From Candidatus Omnitrophota bacterium (lineage in GTDB: Bacteria > Omnitrophota > Gorgyraeia > Duberdicusellales > 4484-171), in the NCBI GenBank assembly GCA_023228195.1, contig JALOBR010000025.1, forward strand, positions 1-14,442: DNA of 14,442 nt. The letters run 5' to 3'. Position 1 is the stretch's first letter. Each line of letters starts with the position of its first letter. Under the pieces are notes generated by a model. The model was given only the letters and a program-made list of their open reading frames with translations. It made no database searches and had not been told where the DNA came from. Shown one piece after another: positions 1 to 6,522 of the stretch. The translations under genes were made by a program, and so were the position numbers.

Positions 1-1275
1 GGGACAGCCGAGCTTTGCCCCCATCGCCGCAGGGAAACCGAAACCCATGGTCCCTAAGCCGCCGGATGAGATAAAGCTGCGCGGATGATTATATTTATAC
101 CACTGTGCCGCCCACATCTGGTTCTGGCCTACTTCTGTAGTTATAACAGCTTCTCCTTTTGTAACCTCGTAAATCTCTTCCATTATATATTGGGGGCTTA
201 TCCTGTTTTTATCTTTGTAGATTAAAGGATGCTTCTTCTTCCATCCCTCTACTGTTTTAAGCCAGGCAACCGTATCAGAGGAACCTTTTATTTCCTCAAG
301 AAGCTGTCCTAAAACGTGTTTGACGTCTCCCACGACAGGAATATCCACTCTTACATTCTTGCTTATCGAAGAAGGATCAATGTCTATATGTATAACTTTT
401 GCACTTGGCGCAAACGCATCAATTCTTCCTGTTACCCTATCGTCGAAACGCGCGCCGATGGCTATAATTAAATCCGCTTCCATTATTGAATGATTTGCGT
501 AGGCTGTACCGTGCATGCCAAGCATACCTAAAGAAAGTTCGTGTGTAGCTGGAAAACTACCCAAACCCATTAAAGTCATGGTAACGGGCGCCTGGATTCT
601 TTCCGCCAATTCCTTAAGCTCCCGATGCGCCCCTGAAATAATAACTCCTCCTCCGGCATAAATAACCGGTTTTCTGGCTGAACTGATAACTTTAGCGCAT
701 TTTTTAATTTGCCCGGGATGACCAAAATAAGTAGGCTTATATCCGCGGATGATTACTTCTTCCGGCCACACAAACTCTGTATCCTGCTGCTGCACATCTA
801 CCGGTACATCTATCAACACGGGGCCGGGGCGTCCGGTGCGCGCTATATGAAATGCTTCTTTTATCGTACGCGCTAAATCGCGAACATCTTTAACCAGATA
901 ATTATGTTTGGTTATTGACCTAGTTATGCCTGTAACATCAGCTTCCTGGAATGCATCATTTCCTATTAAAGAAGTTTTTACCTGGCCGGTTATGGCGACC
1001 ATCGGTATAGAATCCATATAAGCAGTCGCTATGCCGGTAGTTAGATTTGTCGCGCCCGGGCCGCTGGTTGCAAGACAAACACCCACTTTGCCTGTTGCCC
1101 TGGCATAACCATCAGCCATATGCGCTGCTGCCTGTTCATGCCTGGGAAGTATAAATTTTAAAGGAGCATCATAAAGGCAGTCAAAAATCGGCAAAACTGA
1201 GCCGCCAGGATAGCCAAAAACAACCTCAACGTTTTCCTTCAGTAAACTTTCGATTAAGATATTTGCGCCTTTCAT
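1..1275 (-). CDS. ilvB: Acetolactate synthase large subunit, 3' end beyond window
   Basis: Thiamine-diphosphate enzyme that condenses two pyruvates to acetolactate, or pyruvate with 2-oxobutyrate to acetohydroxybutyrate, the first common step of valine/leucine and isoleucine synthesis. I translated 425 codons open to the window edge. Visible: VFGYPGGSVLPIFD (19-32), the cofactor-activating Glu47 in RHEQAAAHMADGYARATGK, SGPGATNL (71-78), GNDAFQEAD with Phe109, and near the edge SSGGLGTMGFGFPAAMGAK, which leads into the ThDP-binding domain. The family is about 550-600 residues, so the C-terminal third, including the GDG...N ThDP/Mg motif, lies outside. Start ATG at 1275 gives the usual N-terminus MKGANILIESL; the Shine-Dalgarno is weak. 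A 4-codon ATG ORF (1283-1272) overlaps this start and is probably incidental. A promoter and structured leader lie upstream. The small subunit is not visible. Confidence 0.96.
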   Translation of the reverse strand, partial: MKGANILIESLLKENVEVVFGYPGGSVLPIFDCLYDAPLKFILPRHEQAAAHMADGYARATGKVGVCLATSGPGATNLTTGIATAYMDSIPMVAITGQVKTSLIGNDAFQEADVTGITRSITKHNYLVKDVRDLARTIKEAFHIARTGRPGPVLIDVPVDVQQQDTEFVWPEEVIIRGYKPTYFGHPGQIKKCAKVISSARKPVIYAGGGVIISGAHRELKELAERIQAPVTMTLMGLGSFPATHELSLGMLGMHGTAYANHSIMEADLIIAIGARFDDRVTGRIDAFAPSAKVIHIDIDPSSISKNVRVDIPVVGDVKHVLGQLLEEIKGSSDTVAWLKTVEGWKKKHPLIYKDKNRISPQYIMEEIYEVTKGEAVITTEVGQNQMWAAQWYKYNHPRSFISSGGLGTMGFGFPAAMGAKLGCP

Positions 1276-1424
1276 GTGGTCATTTCACTTTTTAGACGAT
1301 TTTTAACTATTTTTGGATATAGCCAGACTTTCGAAATACTGGTTACCGGAGCCCGTAAGGACGATGTCCCTTTCTACTATCACCCTGCCGCCAGAGACGG
1401 GCAGGAATTCAGACAACGGGATAG
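1276..1424 (-). promoter_or_regulatory. Structured 5' leader of ilvB, possible cis-regulatory RNA
   Basis: About 143 nt lie between the predicted start of transcription (near 1418) and the ilvB ATG. Read on the minus strand the leader can form a series of hairpins: CCTGCC/GGCAGG around a 10-nt loop (1383-1405), GGAC-ATC-GTCC, TTAC...GTAA enclosing GGGCTCCG, and an imperfect CCAG-TA-TTTC/GAAA-GT-CTGG palindrome. No T-box consensus (GGTGGNACC) and no terminal U-run are seen. A 26-codon GTG ORF (1383-1303) spans the hairpins with seven Ile/Val/Leu codons, not clustered like a classic attenuator peptide. It may be a regulatory RNA or simply a repeat element. Confidence 0.4.
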
Positions 1425-1452
1425 ATTATATCACTTAAGCCCTAAAAAACAA
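1425..1452 (-). promoter_or_regulatory. Sigma-70-type promoter for ilvB
   Basis: Minus strand reads TTGTTT (1452-1447), a 16-nt spacer, then a perfect TATAAT (1430-1425). Transcription would begin near 1418. The -35 box lies in the T-rich tail of a possible terminator for the upstream TPR gene. Confidence 0.6.
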
Positions 1453-1480
1453 TAATTGCTTTTACGGGTAATTTCAGCAA
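1447..1480 (-). terminator. Weak possible terminator after the TPR gene
   Basis: Just downstream of the TPR stop, minus-strand TTGCT (1480-1476) pairs with AGCAA (1460-1456), with an inner TTA/TAA pair around CCCG. A TTATTGTTTTTT tract follows. The stem is AU-rich with an asymmetric internal loop, so termination would be leaky; the T tract also supplies the ilvB -35 box. Confidence 0.3.
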
Positions 1481-1501
1481 AAACAAAGGTTTCGGGTCAA
1501 C

Positions 1502-2383
1502 TTAGGGGAGTTTACCAAGATATTCTTCTATAGCTTTTACCCCCTGCTCATCATTATTTTTCTTAAATAACTCTTTTGCTTTAAGAAAATTTTCCTTAGC
1601 ATCAAGAAACTGACCAAGGGAATAATAAAGCACGCCCAAACCACTATAGGAGGGCGCATATTCAGGGTTAATTTTTATAGCTTTTTTAAAATAACTGACC
1701 GCATCTTCGTATTTACCCATCGAAGCGTAAGCATAACCCAGCCCGTTTAAAGCATCTAAATTATCTGCTTTTAGCTGTAAAACTTTTAAATAATATTCGA
1801 TAGTATTCTCATATTTGCCTAAAATATTATAGGCATAAGCCATTCCGTTGTAAGCATCTACGTAGTTTGGCGAAAGCTCTATTGCTTTTTTAAAATATTC
1901 AAGGGACGCTTCACATTGATCTTTAGAACAATACGCATACCCTAAGCCATAATAGCCCTCTGCAAGATTAGGATCAATTTTCAATGCTTTTTCAAATTCA
2001 ATTATTGATTCTTCGTATTTTTTCTCTCTAAAATAGTTTAGGCCTTTTTGAAAACACTCCTGCGCTTCCTTGACTTCACCCAATGAAAGACTTTTTTTAT
2101 CCTGCAGCTCTAAATTTATCTTTTCTTTTGTATTGTTAATTTCTGCTTTTACTTCCGGCTCTTTCTTTACTATAGCGGCTGTAATTTTTTTTCCGTTTAT
2201 GCTTTCGATATCATCAAGATAGTAAGTCACGGGTACGCCAAACATATCTACTTTTATATATTTCTCTGTTTTCTCAACAATATCGCCTTCTATTATTTTT
2301 CCGCTTTTTAAAACCACTATCTCTGCGTAGGCAGGCAAAAAAACAGCTAAAAGCACCAATGACACAAAAAACTTCTTTCTCAT
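1502..2383 (-). CDS. Secreted TPR-repeat protein
   Basis: 293 residues. Residues 1-20 are a clear Sec signal peptide (MRKK, hydrophobic FFVSLVLLAVFL, then AYA|E); residue +1 is Glu, so this is not a lipoprotein. Residues 21-64 form a small beta-rich module (VVLKSGKIIEGDIVEKTEKY ... VPVTYYLDDIESINGK), of a kind I associate with envelope proteins that carry a 'GKxIEGxI' motif. A charged linker (70-105) leads to five consecutive 34-residue TPR units at about 106-139, 140-173, 174-207, 208-241 and 242-275, each with the W/Y..LG.AY....Y..A...F.KAI...P pattern. It probably acts as a protein-binding scaffold in the periplasm; the partner is unknown. ATG at 2383 has no Shine-Dalgarno but has a promoter placed so that the mRNA would be nearly leaderless. 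Confidence 0.9.
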   Translation of the reverse strand: MRKKFFVSLVLLAVFLPAYAEIVVLKSGKIIEGDIVEKTEKYIKVDMFGVPVTYYLDDIESINGKKITAAIVKKEPEVKAEINNTKEKINLELQDKKSLSLGEVKEAQECFQKGLNYFREKKYEESIIEFEKALKIDPNLAEGYYGLGYAYCSKDQCEASLEYFKKAIELSPNYVDAYNGMAYAYNILGKYENTIEYYLKVLQLKADNLDALNGLGYAYASMGKYEDAVSYFKKAIKINPEYAPSYSGLGVLYYSLGQFLDAKENFLKAKELFKKNNDEQGVKAIEEYLGKLP

Positions 2384-2391
2384 ATGGATTT

Positions 2392-2419
2392 ATTTTAATG
2401 ATTAATCTTAAAAAAACAA
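2392..2419 (-). promoter_or_regulatory. Promoter of the TPR gene, near-leaderless
   Basis: Minus strand TTGTTT (2419-2414), 16-nt spacer, TAAAAT (2397-2392). The expected start is about 2385, two bases before the ATG at 2383. The same -35 hexamer and spacer length occur in the ilvB promoter. Absence of a Shine-Dalgarno sequence fits a leaderless mRNA. Confidence 0.5.
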
Positions 2420-2470
2420 TAAAATTCTTAAAACTACCCCGAGACCTTAAGCGAATGACTTACGTATCGA

Positions 2471-3364
2471 TTAAAAAGGTAAATACAAACCTGCCTCCAT
2501 GCGCTTGTCTTCTCCGATCTTGGCACGCATAAATAGGTTACCTGCCGCTGCAATCTTCTTAGAAAAAGTAATCTGCAGGCCAAGAGGCTTATTTTTTCCA
2601 TTTATCAGTTCAAAAATTAACTCTTTATCTGCGGATAAACGTTTATTTACCTTAAAAATCCAGGTCAATGCCTGGTTGCCGAAAGTTGCCGTAAACTCAA
2701 TCCTATCCTTAAGATATTTGCACCTTCCATACAAAGAAATGGTTTTTATCGAATCCTTGCGCGCCCCTATTGTTAAGTCCATTTTTCCCTTATTAAATAT
2801 TATTGCATTTCTAGTTAAAGCAAGGCCGAATTTAAGCCTGGAATTGTTTGAGTTTTCTATTACAAAATTAAGCGCATTATTGCCCAACTCCCAATTCCCT
2901 TCTAATACAAACGAACTTATTATCTCTTTCTTAAGAAACCTTCTTTTGTAGAGCAACAAAATATTATTTTCTTTTGTAACCTGCCAGTTATTCCCAAGAT
3001 TGAACTCATCGAATGAATTGGTTCTTTGAACTTCGAAAACCAGATTATTGCAATCATCCACTTTCCATCGCCCGTTAAATTGCAATGACGTGCGGTTACG
3101 TAATTTCGGGGTGGTTCTTTTGAGAATATTAAATCGGATATAGTTTTTTGAAGCTTTTTCTATTTTTGCCGAAAAACTTATGCTTTGCCCGAAAACAGTG
3201 CTGTAAGATTCATTTACATCGAATACGCAATTTCCGTTTAAAAGGCGCCATTTACCTTCTAATTTTAAACGATGGGGAAGCTTATCTGTTGTTTCTCGGA
3301 GGGGATAATAAAAAAGGCCGTTATTTTTTACTTCAAAATAAACCTTGATAGGTTTTTTGGGCAT
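2471..3364 (-). CDS. Unrecognised beta-rich protein with four tandem ~58-residue modules
   Basis: I do not recognise a family. The 297-residue protein is dominated by beta-strand-like alternation and is basic. It contains an internal repeat: LEGKW (Trp39), FNGRW (Trp100), LEGNW (Trp158) and LYGRC (Cys215), spaced 61, 58 and 57 residues. Each is followed after 5-10 residues by a strand of the type CVFDV, LVFEV, LNFVI or IEFTA, then a second stretch rich in aromatic/basic residues. The N-terminal 30 residues and the end (GLYLPF) look like further partial units. No signal peptide or membrane helix is visible, so it is probably cytoplasmic unless the start is wrong. An in-frame TAA just upstream of the ATG at 3364 limits extension. 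There is no Shine-Dalgarno. It lies 87 bp before the TPR gene, which has its own promoter. Confidence 0.8.
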   Translation of the reverse strand: MPKKPIKVYFEVKNNGLFYYPLRETTDKLPHRLKLEGKWRLLNGNCVFDVNESYSTVFGQSISFSAKIEKASKNYIRFNILKRTTPKLRNRTSLQFNGRWKVDDCNNLVFEVQRTNSFDEFNLGNNWQVTKENNILLLYKRRFLKKEIISSFVLEGNWELGNNALNFVIENSNNSRLKFGLALTRNAIIFNKGKMDLTIGARKDSIKTISLYGRCKYLKDRIEFTATFGNQALTWIFKVNKRLSADKELIFELINGKNKPLGLQITFSKKIAAAGNLFMRAKIGEDKRMEAGLYLPF

Positions 3365-3385
3365 ATATTTCTTATTTTAATAAAC

Positions 3386-3511
3386 TCCAAGCGCCAAATT
3401 TTAAATAAGTTCCAATTTCAAAAATTCCAATGTTCAAAATTCATTTTGTTTGAAATTTTGGTCATTGAACCGTTAGAATTTGTTTGATGCTTGGAATTTG
3501 AGATTTCAAGA
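3386..3511. repeat. AT-rich imperfect palindromic intergenic element
   Basis: Fills almost the whole gap between the modular protein and cimA. The ends are CCAAGC (3387-3392) and GCTTGG (3489-3494). Inside are CCAATTTCAAA (3412-3422) against TTTGAAATTTTGG (3449-3461), and a central TTTTGGTCATTGAA core. I recall very similar 'AATTCCAAA...TTTTGGTCATTGAA...GGAATTTG' elements as dispersed non-coding repeats in genomes of several candidate phyla; other copies cannot be shown in this window. Confidence 0.6.
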
Positions 3512-3512
3512 A

Positions 3513-5087
3513 CTATTTATTCCTGGAGTCTTTAAGAAGTTTATATTCGACGGAATCAAGCAATGCCTGCCAGCTTGCTTCGATGATATTTTCCGAAACG
3601 CCTATGGTTGACCAGTCTTCCTCTTCGTCCTGCGATTGTATAAGCACACGCACCTTCCCTGCTGTGCCGCATTTTTCATCCAAGACCCTTACCTTAAAAT
3701 CGGTAAGGTGCATTTTAGAAACAGTCGGATAAAATTTAGAAAGCGCCTTTCTTAAAGCATTATCCAGAGCATTAACCGGGCCATCGCCTTCTGCGGCGCT
3801 ATGTTCTAATTTATCGTTTATTCTAAGTTTAATTACGGCTTCCGATATAAGACGGCCGTCTTCTCTCTTTTCAACGCTGACTCTAAAACCCAAAAGACTA
3901 AAAAACTTTTTATACTTTTTAAATTCCTTCTGCAAAAGAAGCTTAAAAGAGCCCTCTGCCGCCTCAAACTGATAGCCTTGTTTTTCAAGCTCCTGTATAA
4001 GTTTATGTATTCTTATTGCCTGCGGGGATTTTTTATCTAAATCAAATTCCAGCTCTTTTGCTTTTACTACCAATGTAGATTTTCCGGCCAATTCAGAAAC
4101 TATAAATCTGCTTTTATTACCTACGGAGGAAGGCAAAATGTGTTCGTAAGCAAGAGGATTTTTAATCACTGCATCTATATGAATGCCGCCCTTATGCGCG
4201 AACGCGCTTCTTCCCACAAAAGGATGATTATCGCGGTGCGCGACATTACTTACCTCACTTACATAATAAGACAGGTGAGCCAGAGCCTGTATTTTCTTTG
4301 CGGGTATAACATCATATCCCATCTTAAGCTGAAGGATTGCGATAATTGAAATCAAATCAGCGTTGCCGCAGCGCTCTCCGTAACCATTGATGGTTCCCTG
4401 AATCTGGCTGCAGCCATACTTTACGGCAGAGATAGAGTTACTTACTGCCAAATCCAAATCATTGTGGCAATGCATTCCAAAGTCATTTATGGATAATTTT
4501 TCTTTTACTTGCTTTATTGCATCAAGCGCCTGCCAGGTAAGGGTTCCTCCGTTTGTATCGCAAAAAATAACTAAATCTGCTCCTGCTTCTTGCGCAGCGC
4601 GAATGGTTTTTAACGCATAATCGGGGTTAGCCTTAAAACCGTCAAAAAAATGTTCTGCGTCATAAAAAACTTTCTTACCTTGTTTTTTCATAAACTTTAC
4701 ACTTTCGAAAATTATCTTCAGATTATCTTCAAGCGGTATTTTAAGAATATCCCTTACGTGTAGATCCCAGGTTTTTCCGAAAATTGTTATGTATTCTGTA
4801 TCGCTTTTTATAAGGCTTAACAGATTTTTATCTTTTGACGCGGGGTGTGATGGATGCGCCGTAGAACCAAAAGGAACAATTTTAGCGTTTTTTAAAGGGT
4901 GTTTTCTGAAATATTCAAAAAGTTCCTTATCTTTAGGATTTGAATAAGGCCAGCCGCCCTCAATAAAACTTATACCAAAGTCATCGAGGCGCTTAGTTAT
5001 ATTGATTTTATCGTGCAATGAATAAGAAATGCCTTCTGTCTGGGCTCCGTCGCGTAAGGTTGTATCGTAGATAAATATTTTATTCAT
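3513..5087 (-). CDS. cimA: (R)-citramalate synthase
   Basis: Condenses pyruvate with acetyl-CoA to citramalate, starting the threonine-independent route to 2-oxobutyrate and isoleucine. The 524-residue length matches the long LeuA/CimA class with a C-terminal regulatory domain. N-terminal HMGL-like TIM barrel: DTTLRDGAQTEG (8-19, catalytic Arg12 and metal ligand Asp13), FIEGGWPYSNPKD (41-53), HCHND (206-210, metal ligands) and GTINGYGERCGNADL (231-245). RSAFAHKGGIHIDA follows in the linker region. Residues ~400-515 form a LeuA_dimer-type allosteric domain (AAEGDGPVNALDNALRKAL). The GWPYSNPKD segment and the adjacent lysC favour CimA over isopropylmalate or homocitrate synthase. No Shine-Dalgarno precedes the ATG: the 71-bp gap to lysC is filled by a palindromic repeat, so translation may rely on coupling or an unstructured start. 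Confidence 0.93.
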   Translation of the reverse strand: MNKIFIYDTTLRDGAQTEGISYSLHDKINITKRLDDFGISFIEGGWPYSNPKDKELFEYFRKHPLKNAKIVPFGSTAHPSHPASKDKNLLSLIKSDTEYITIFGKTWDLHVRDILKIPLEDNLKIIFESVKFMKKQGKKVFYDAEHFFDGFKANPDYALKTIRAAQEAGADLVIFCDTNGGTLTWQALDAIKQVKEKLSINDFGMHCHNDLDLAVSNSISAVKYGCSQIQGTINGYGERCGNADLISIIAILQLKMGYDVIPAKKIQALAHLSYYVSEVSNVAHRDNHPFVGRSAFAHKGGIHIDAVIKNPLAYEHILPSSVGNKSRFIVSELAGKSTLVVKAKELEFDLDKKSPQAIRIHKLIQELEKQGYQFEAAEGSFKLLLQKEFKKYKKFFSLLGFRVSVEKREDGRLISEAVIKLRINDKLEHSAAEGDGPVNALDNALRKALSKFYPTVSKMHLTDFKVRVLDEKCGTAGKVRVLIQSQDEEEDWSTIGVSENIIEASWQALLDSVEYKLLKDSRNK

Positions 5088-5090
5088 TTT

Positions 5091-5155
5091 TCAGCTTTCA
5101 GCTGTCAGCTATCAGTTCTCAGCTGCTGAAAGCTGAAGACTGACGCCTGATAGCT
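5091..5155. repeat. Intergenic element with interleaved inverted repeats (A-B-A'-B')
   Basis: Lies between lysC and cimA. Arm A TCAGCTTTCAGC (5091-5102) is perfectly complementary to GCTGAAAGCTGA (5125-5136). Arm B AGCTATCAG (5107-5115) is perfectly complementary to CTGATAGCT (5147-5155). The arms alternate, so the transcript could form either hairpin or a pseudoknot. A degenerate relative (CTATCAGTTGTGG, CTTTCAGCTGTCAG) occurs at 7873-7944. Confidence 0.75.
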
Positions 5156-5158
5156 CTT

Positions 5159-6388
5159 TTATGCTTTTATTTTATCAAGCCCGAACTCTTTATGCAAAAC
5201 CTTTAATGCCTCTTTGCCTAAATCTTTTTTAACTACACAGGAAATACTTATTTCTGACGTAGAAATCATTTCGATATTAATTTTATGCGTTGCCAGGCAG
5301 GAAAAACACCTTGCCGCTACGCCCGACTGCGATTTCATGCCTACCCCGACCACTGAAACCTTGGCAATCGCCTCATCAGAAATAATTCCTCCCGCACCTA
5401 TGTTATCTGCAATCTTTTTGGATACCTTGAGCGCTTTTACAATGTTATCTTTAGGAACAGTAAAAGAAATATCCGTCATTTTCTTGTGGCTTACATTTTG
5501 GACTATCATATCTATGTTAACATTTTGCCTGGCAAGGTCATTGAATATTTTGGCGGCAATACCAGGCTTATCGGGAACGTCGCAAACGGTAATCTTAGCT
5601 TCGTTTTCAGTCAAGGCCACCCCCCTTACAACAGATTCCTCAATGTGCGGAAGCTTATCCATAATTACGGTTCCCTCCTTTTTGGAAAAACTCGATTTAA
5701 CGTATATAGGCATATTAAATTTTTTACCTACTTCAACGGCTCTTGTCTGCATTACCTGCGCGCCCCTGGCGGCCAGTTCCAGCATCTCATCAAAAGTTAT
5801 ATAGTTTAGTTTTTTTGCATTTTTGACGATACGCGGGTCTGCGGTATAAATACCTTCTACATCGGTATAAATTTCACACATATCCGCGCCAAGCGCAACC
5901 GCCAAAGCCACAGCGCTTAAATCTGAACCTCCTCGGCCTAAAGTAGTAATTTCTGATTTCGTGCTTCTGCCCTGGAAACCTGCGATGATTACAATTTTAC
6001 CAGAGGATAACTCTTTTTTTATCCTGTCTGTTTCAATTTTTAAAATCTTTGCTTTTGTATGATACTTATCCGTAATTATCCCTACCTGGGAACCGGTAAA
6101 GGAAATTGCTTCGTAACCCTGCCTGTGCAAGGCCATGGCCAAAAGCGCGGATGATATTTGTTCTCCTGTTGATATAAGCATATCCATTTCCCTTTCTTCG
6201 GGTTCAGGATTTATTTTTCTGGCCAGCATTATAAGCTCATCGGTGGTATCCCCCATCGCGGAAACTACAATCGCAAGCTTATTCCCTTTCTTCGCATAAG
6301 AAATTATCTTCTCGCAAACTCTTTCAATCCTGCCCACGTCGCCAACCGATGAACCGCCGTATTTTTGTACTATTAATTTATTTTGCAT
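5159..6388 (-). CDS. lysC: Aspartokinase
   Basis: Phosphorylates L-aspartate with ATP, the committed step toward lysine, threonine and methionine; cytoplasmic. The 409 residues match the monofunctional class with two ACT domains. Kinase domain: KYGGSSVGD (9-17), VVSAMGDTTDELI, LISTGEQISSALLA, GFQGRSTKSEITTLGRGGSDLSA, and IYTDVEGIYTADPR near 175-187. The ACT domains occupy roughly 265-405: ITVCDVPDKPGIAAKIFNDLA and VSVVGVGMKSQSGVAARCFSC, the latter followed by INIEMISTSEISISCVV. Feedback by lysine and/or threonine is therefore likely, but the effector cannot be read from the sequence. The start is supported by GAGAGG six bases upstream of the ATG. A separate promoter lies upstream, and a 134-bp gap separates it from the ApgM-like gene. 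No homoserine dehydrogenase fusion is present. Confidence 0.97.
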   Translation of the reverse strand: MQNKLIVQKYGGSSVGDVGRIERVCEKIISYAKKGNKLAIVVSAMGDTTDELIMLARKINPEPEEREMDMLISTGEQISSALLAMALHRQGYEAISFTGSQVGIITDKYHTKAKILKIETDRIKKELSSGKIVIIAGFQGRSTKSEITTLGRGGSDLSAVALAVALGADMCEIYTDVEGIYTADPRIVKNAKKLNYITFDEMLELAARGAQVMQTRAVEVGKKFNMPIYVKSSFSKKEGTVIMDKLPHIEESVVRGVALTENEAKITVCDVPDKPGIAAKIFNDLARQNVNIDMIVQNVSHKKMTDISFTVPKDNIVKALKVSKKIADNIGAGGIISDEAIAKVSVVGVGMKSQSGVAARCFSCLATHKINIEMISTSEISISCVVKKDLGKEALKVLHKEFGLDKIKA

Positions 6389-6447
6389 TCTTTACCTCTC
6401 TATCGCAAGAAACAAATACACAAGAAACAACCTATTCAATAAATATA

Positions 6448-6476
6448 ATTTTACAACTTTAATTTTTCTTGAGCAA
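6448..6476 (-). promoter_or_regulatory. Possible internal promoter for lysC-cimA
   Basis: Minus strand TTGCTC (6476-6471), 17-nt spacer, TAAAAT (6453-6448), giving a leader of about 52 nt. The leader contains the 10-mer TTGTTTCTTG twice (6430-6421 and 6415-6406), separated by 5 nt, which may be a regulator site. Confidence 0.4.
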
Positions 6477-6522
6477 GTAGATGTTTTATTTTAAACGTTA
6501 AATTTATTCGCTGCATATTTTA

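Noticed and set aside
1276..1424. T-box riboswitch upstream of ilvB
   Set aside because: No GGTGGNACC antiterminator bulge sequence and no terminator U-run are present.
2499..2951. Plus-strand ORF of 150 codons opposite the modular protein
   Set aside because: Antisense to a longer frame with clear internal protein repeats; no Shine-Dalgarno and no recognisable domain.
5091..5155. CRISPR-like repeat
   Set aside because: Repeated TCAGCT words are irregular and palindromic, with no uniform repeats or spacers; no cas genes.
5214..5804. Plus-strand ORF of 196 codons
   Set aside because: Antisense shadow of the lysC ACT and kinase region; composition follows the opposite strand's codons.
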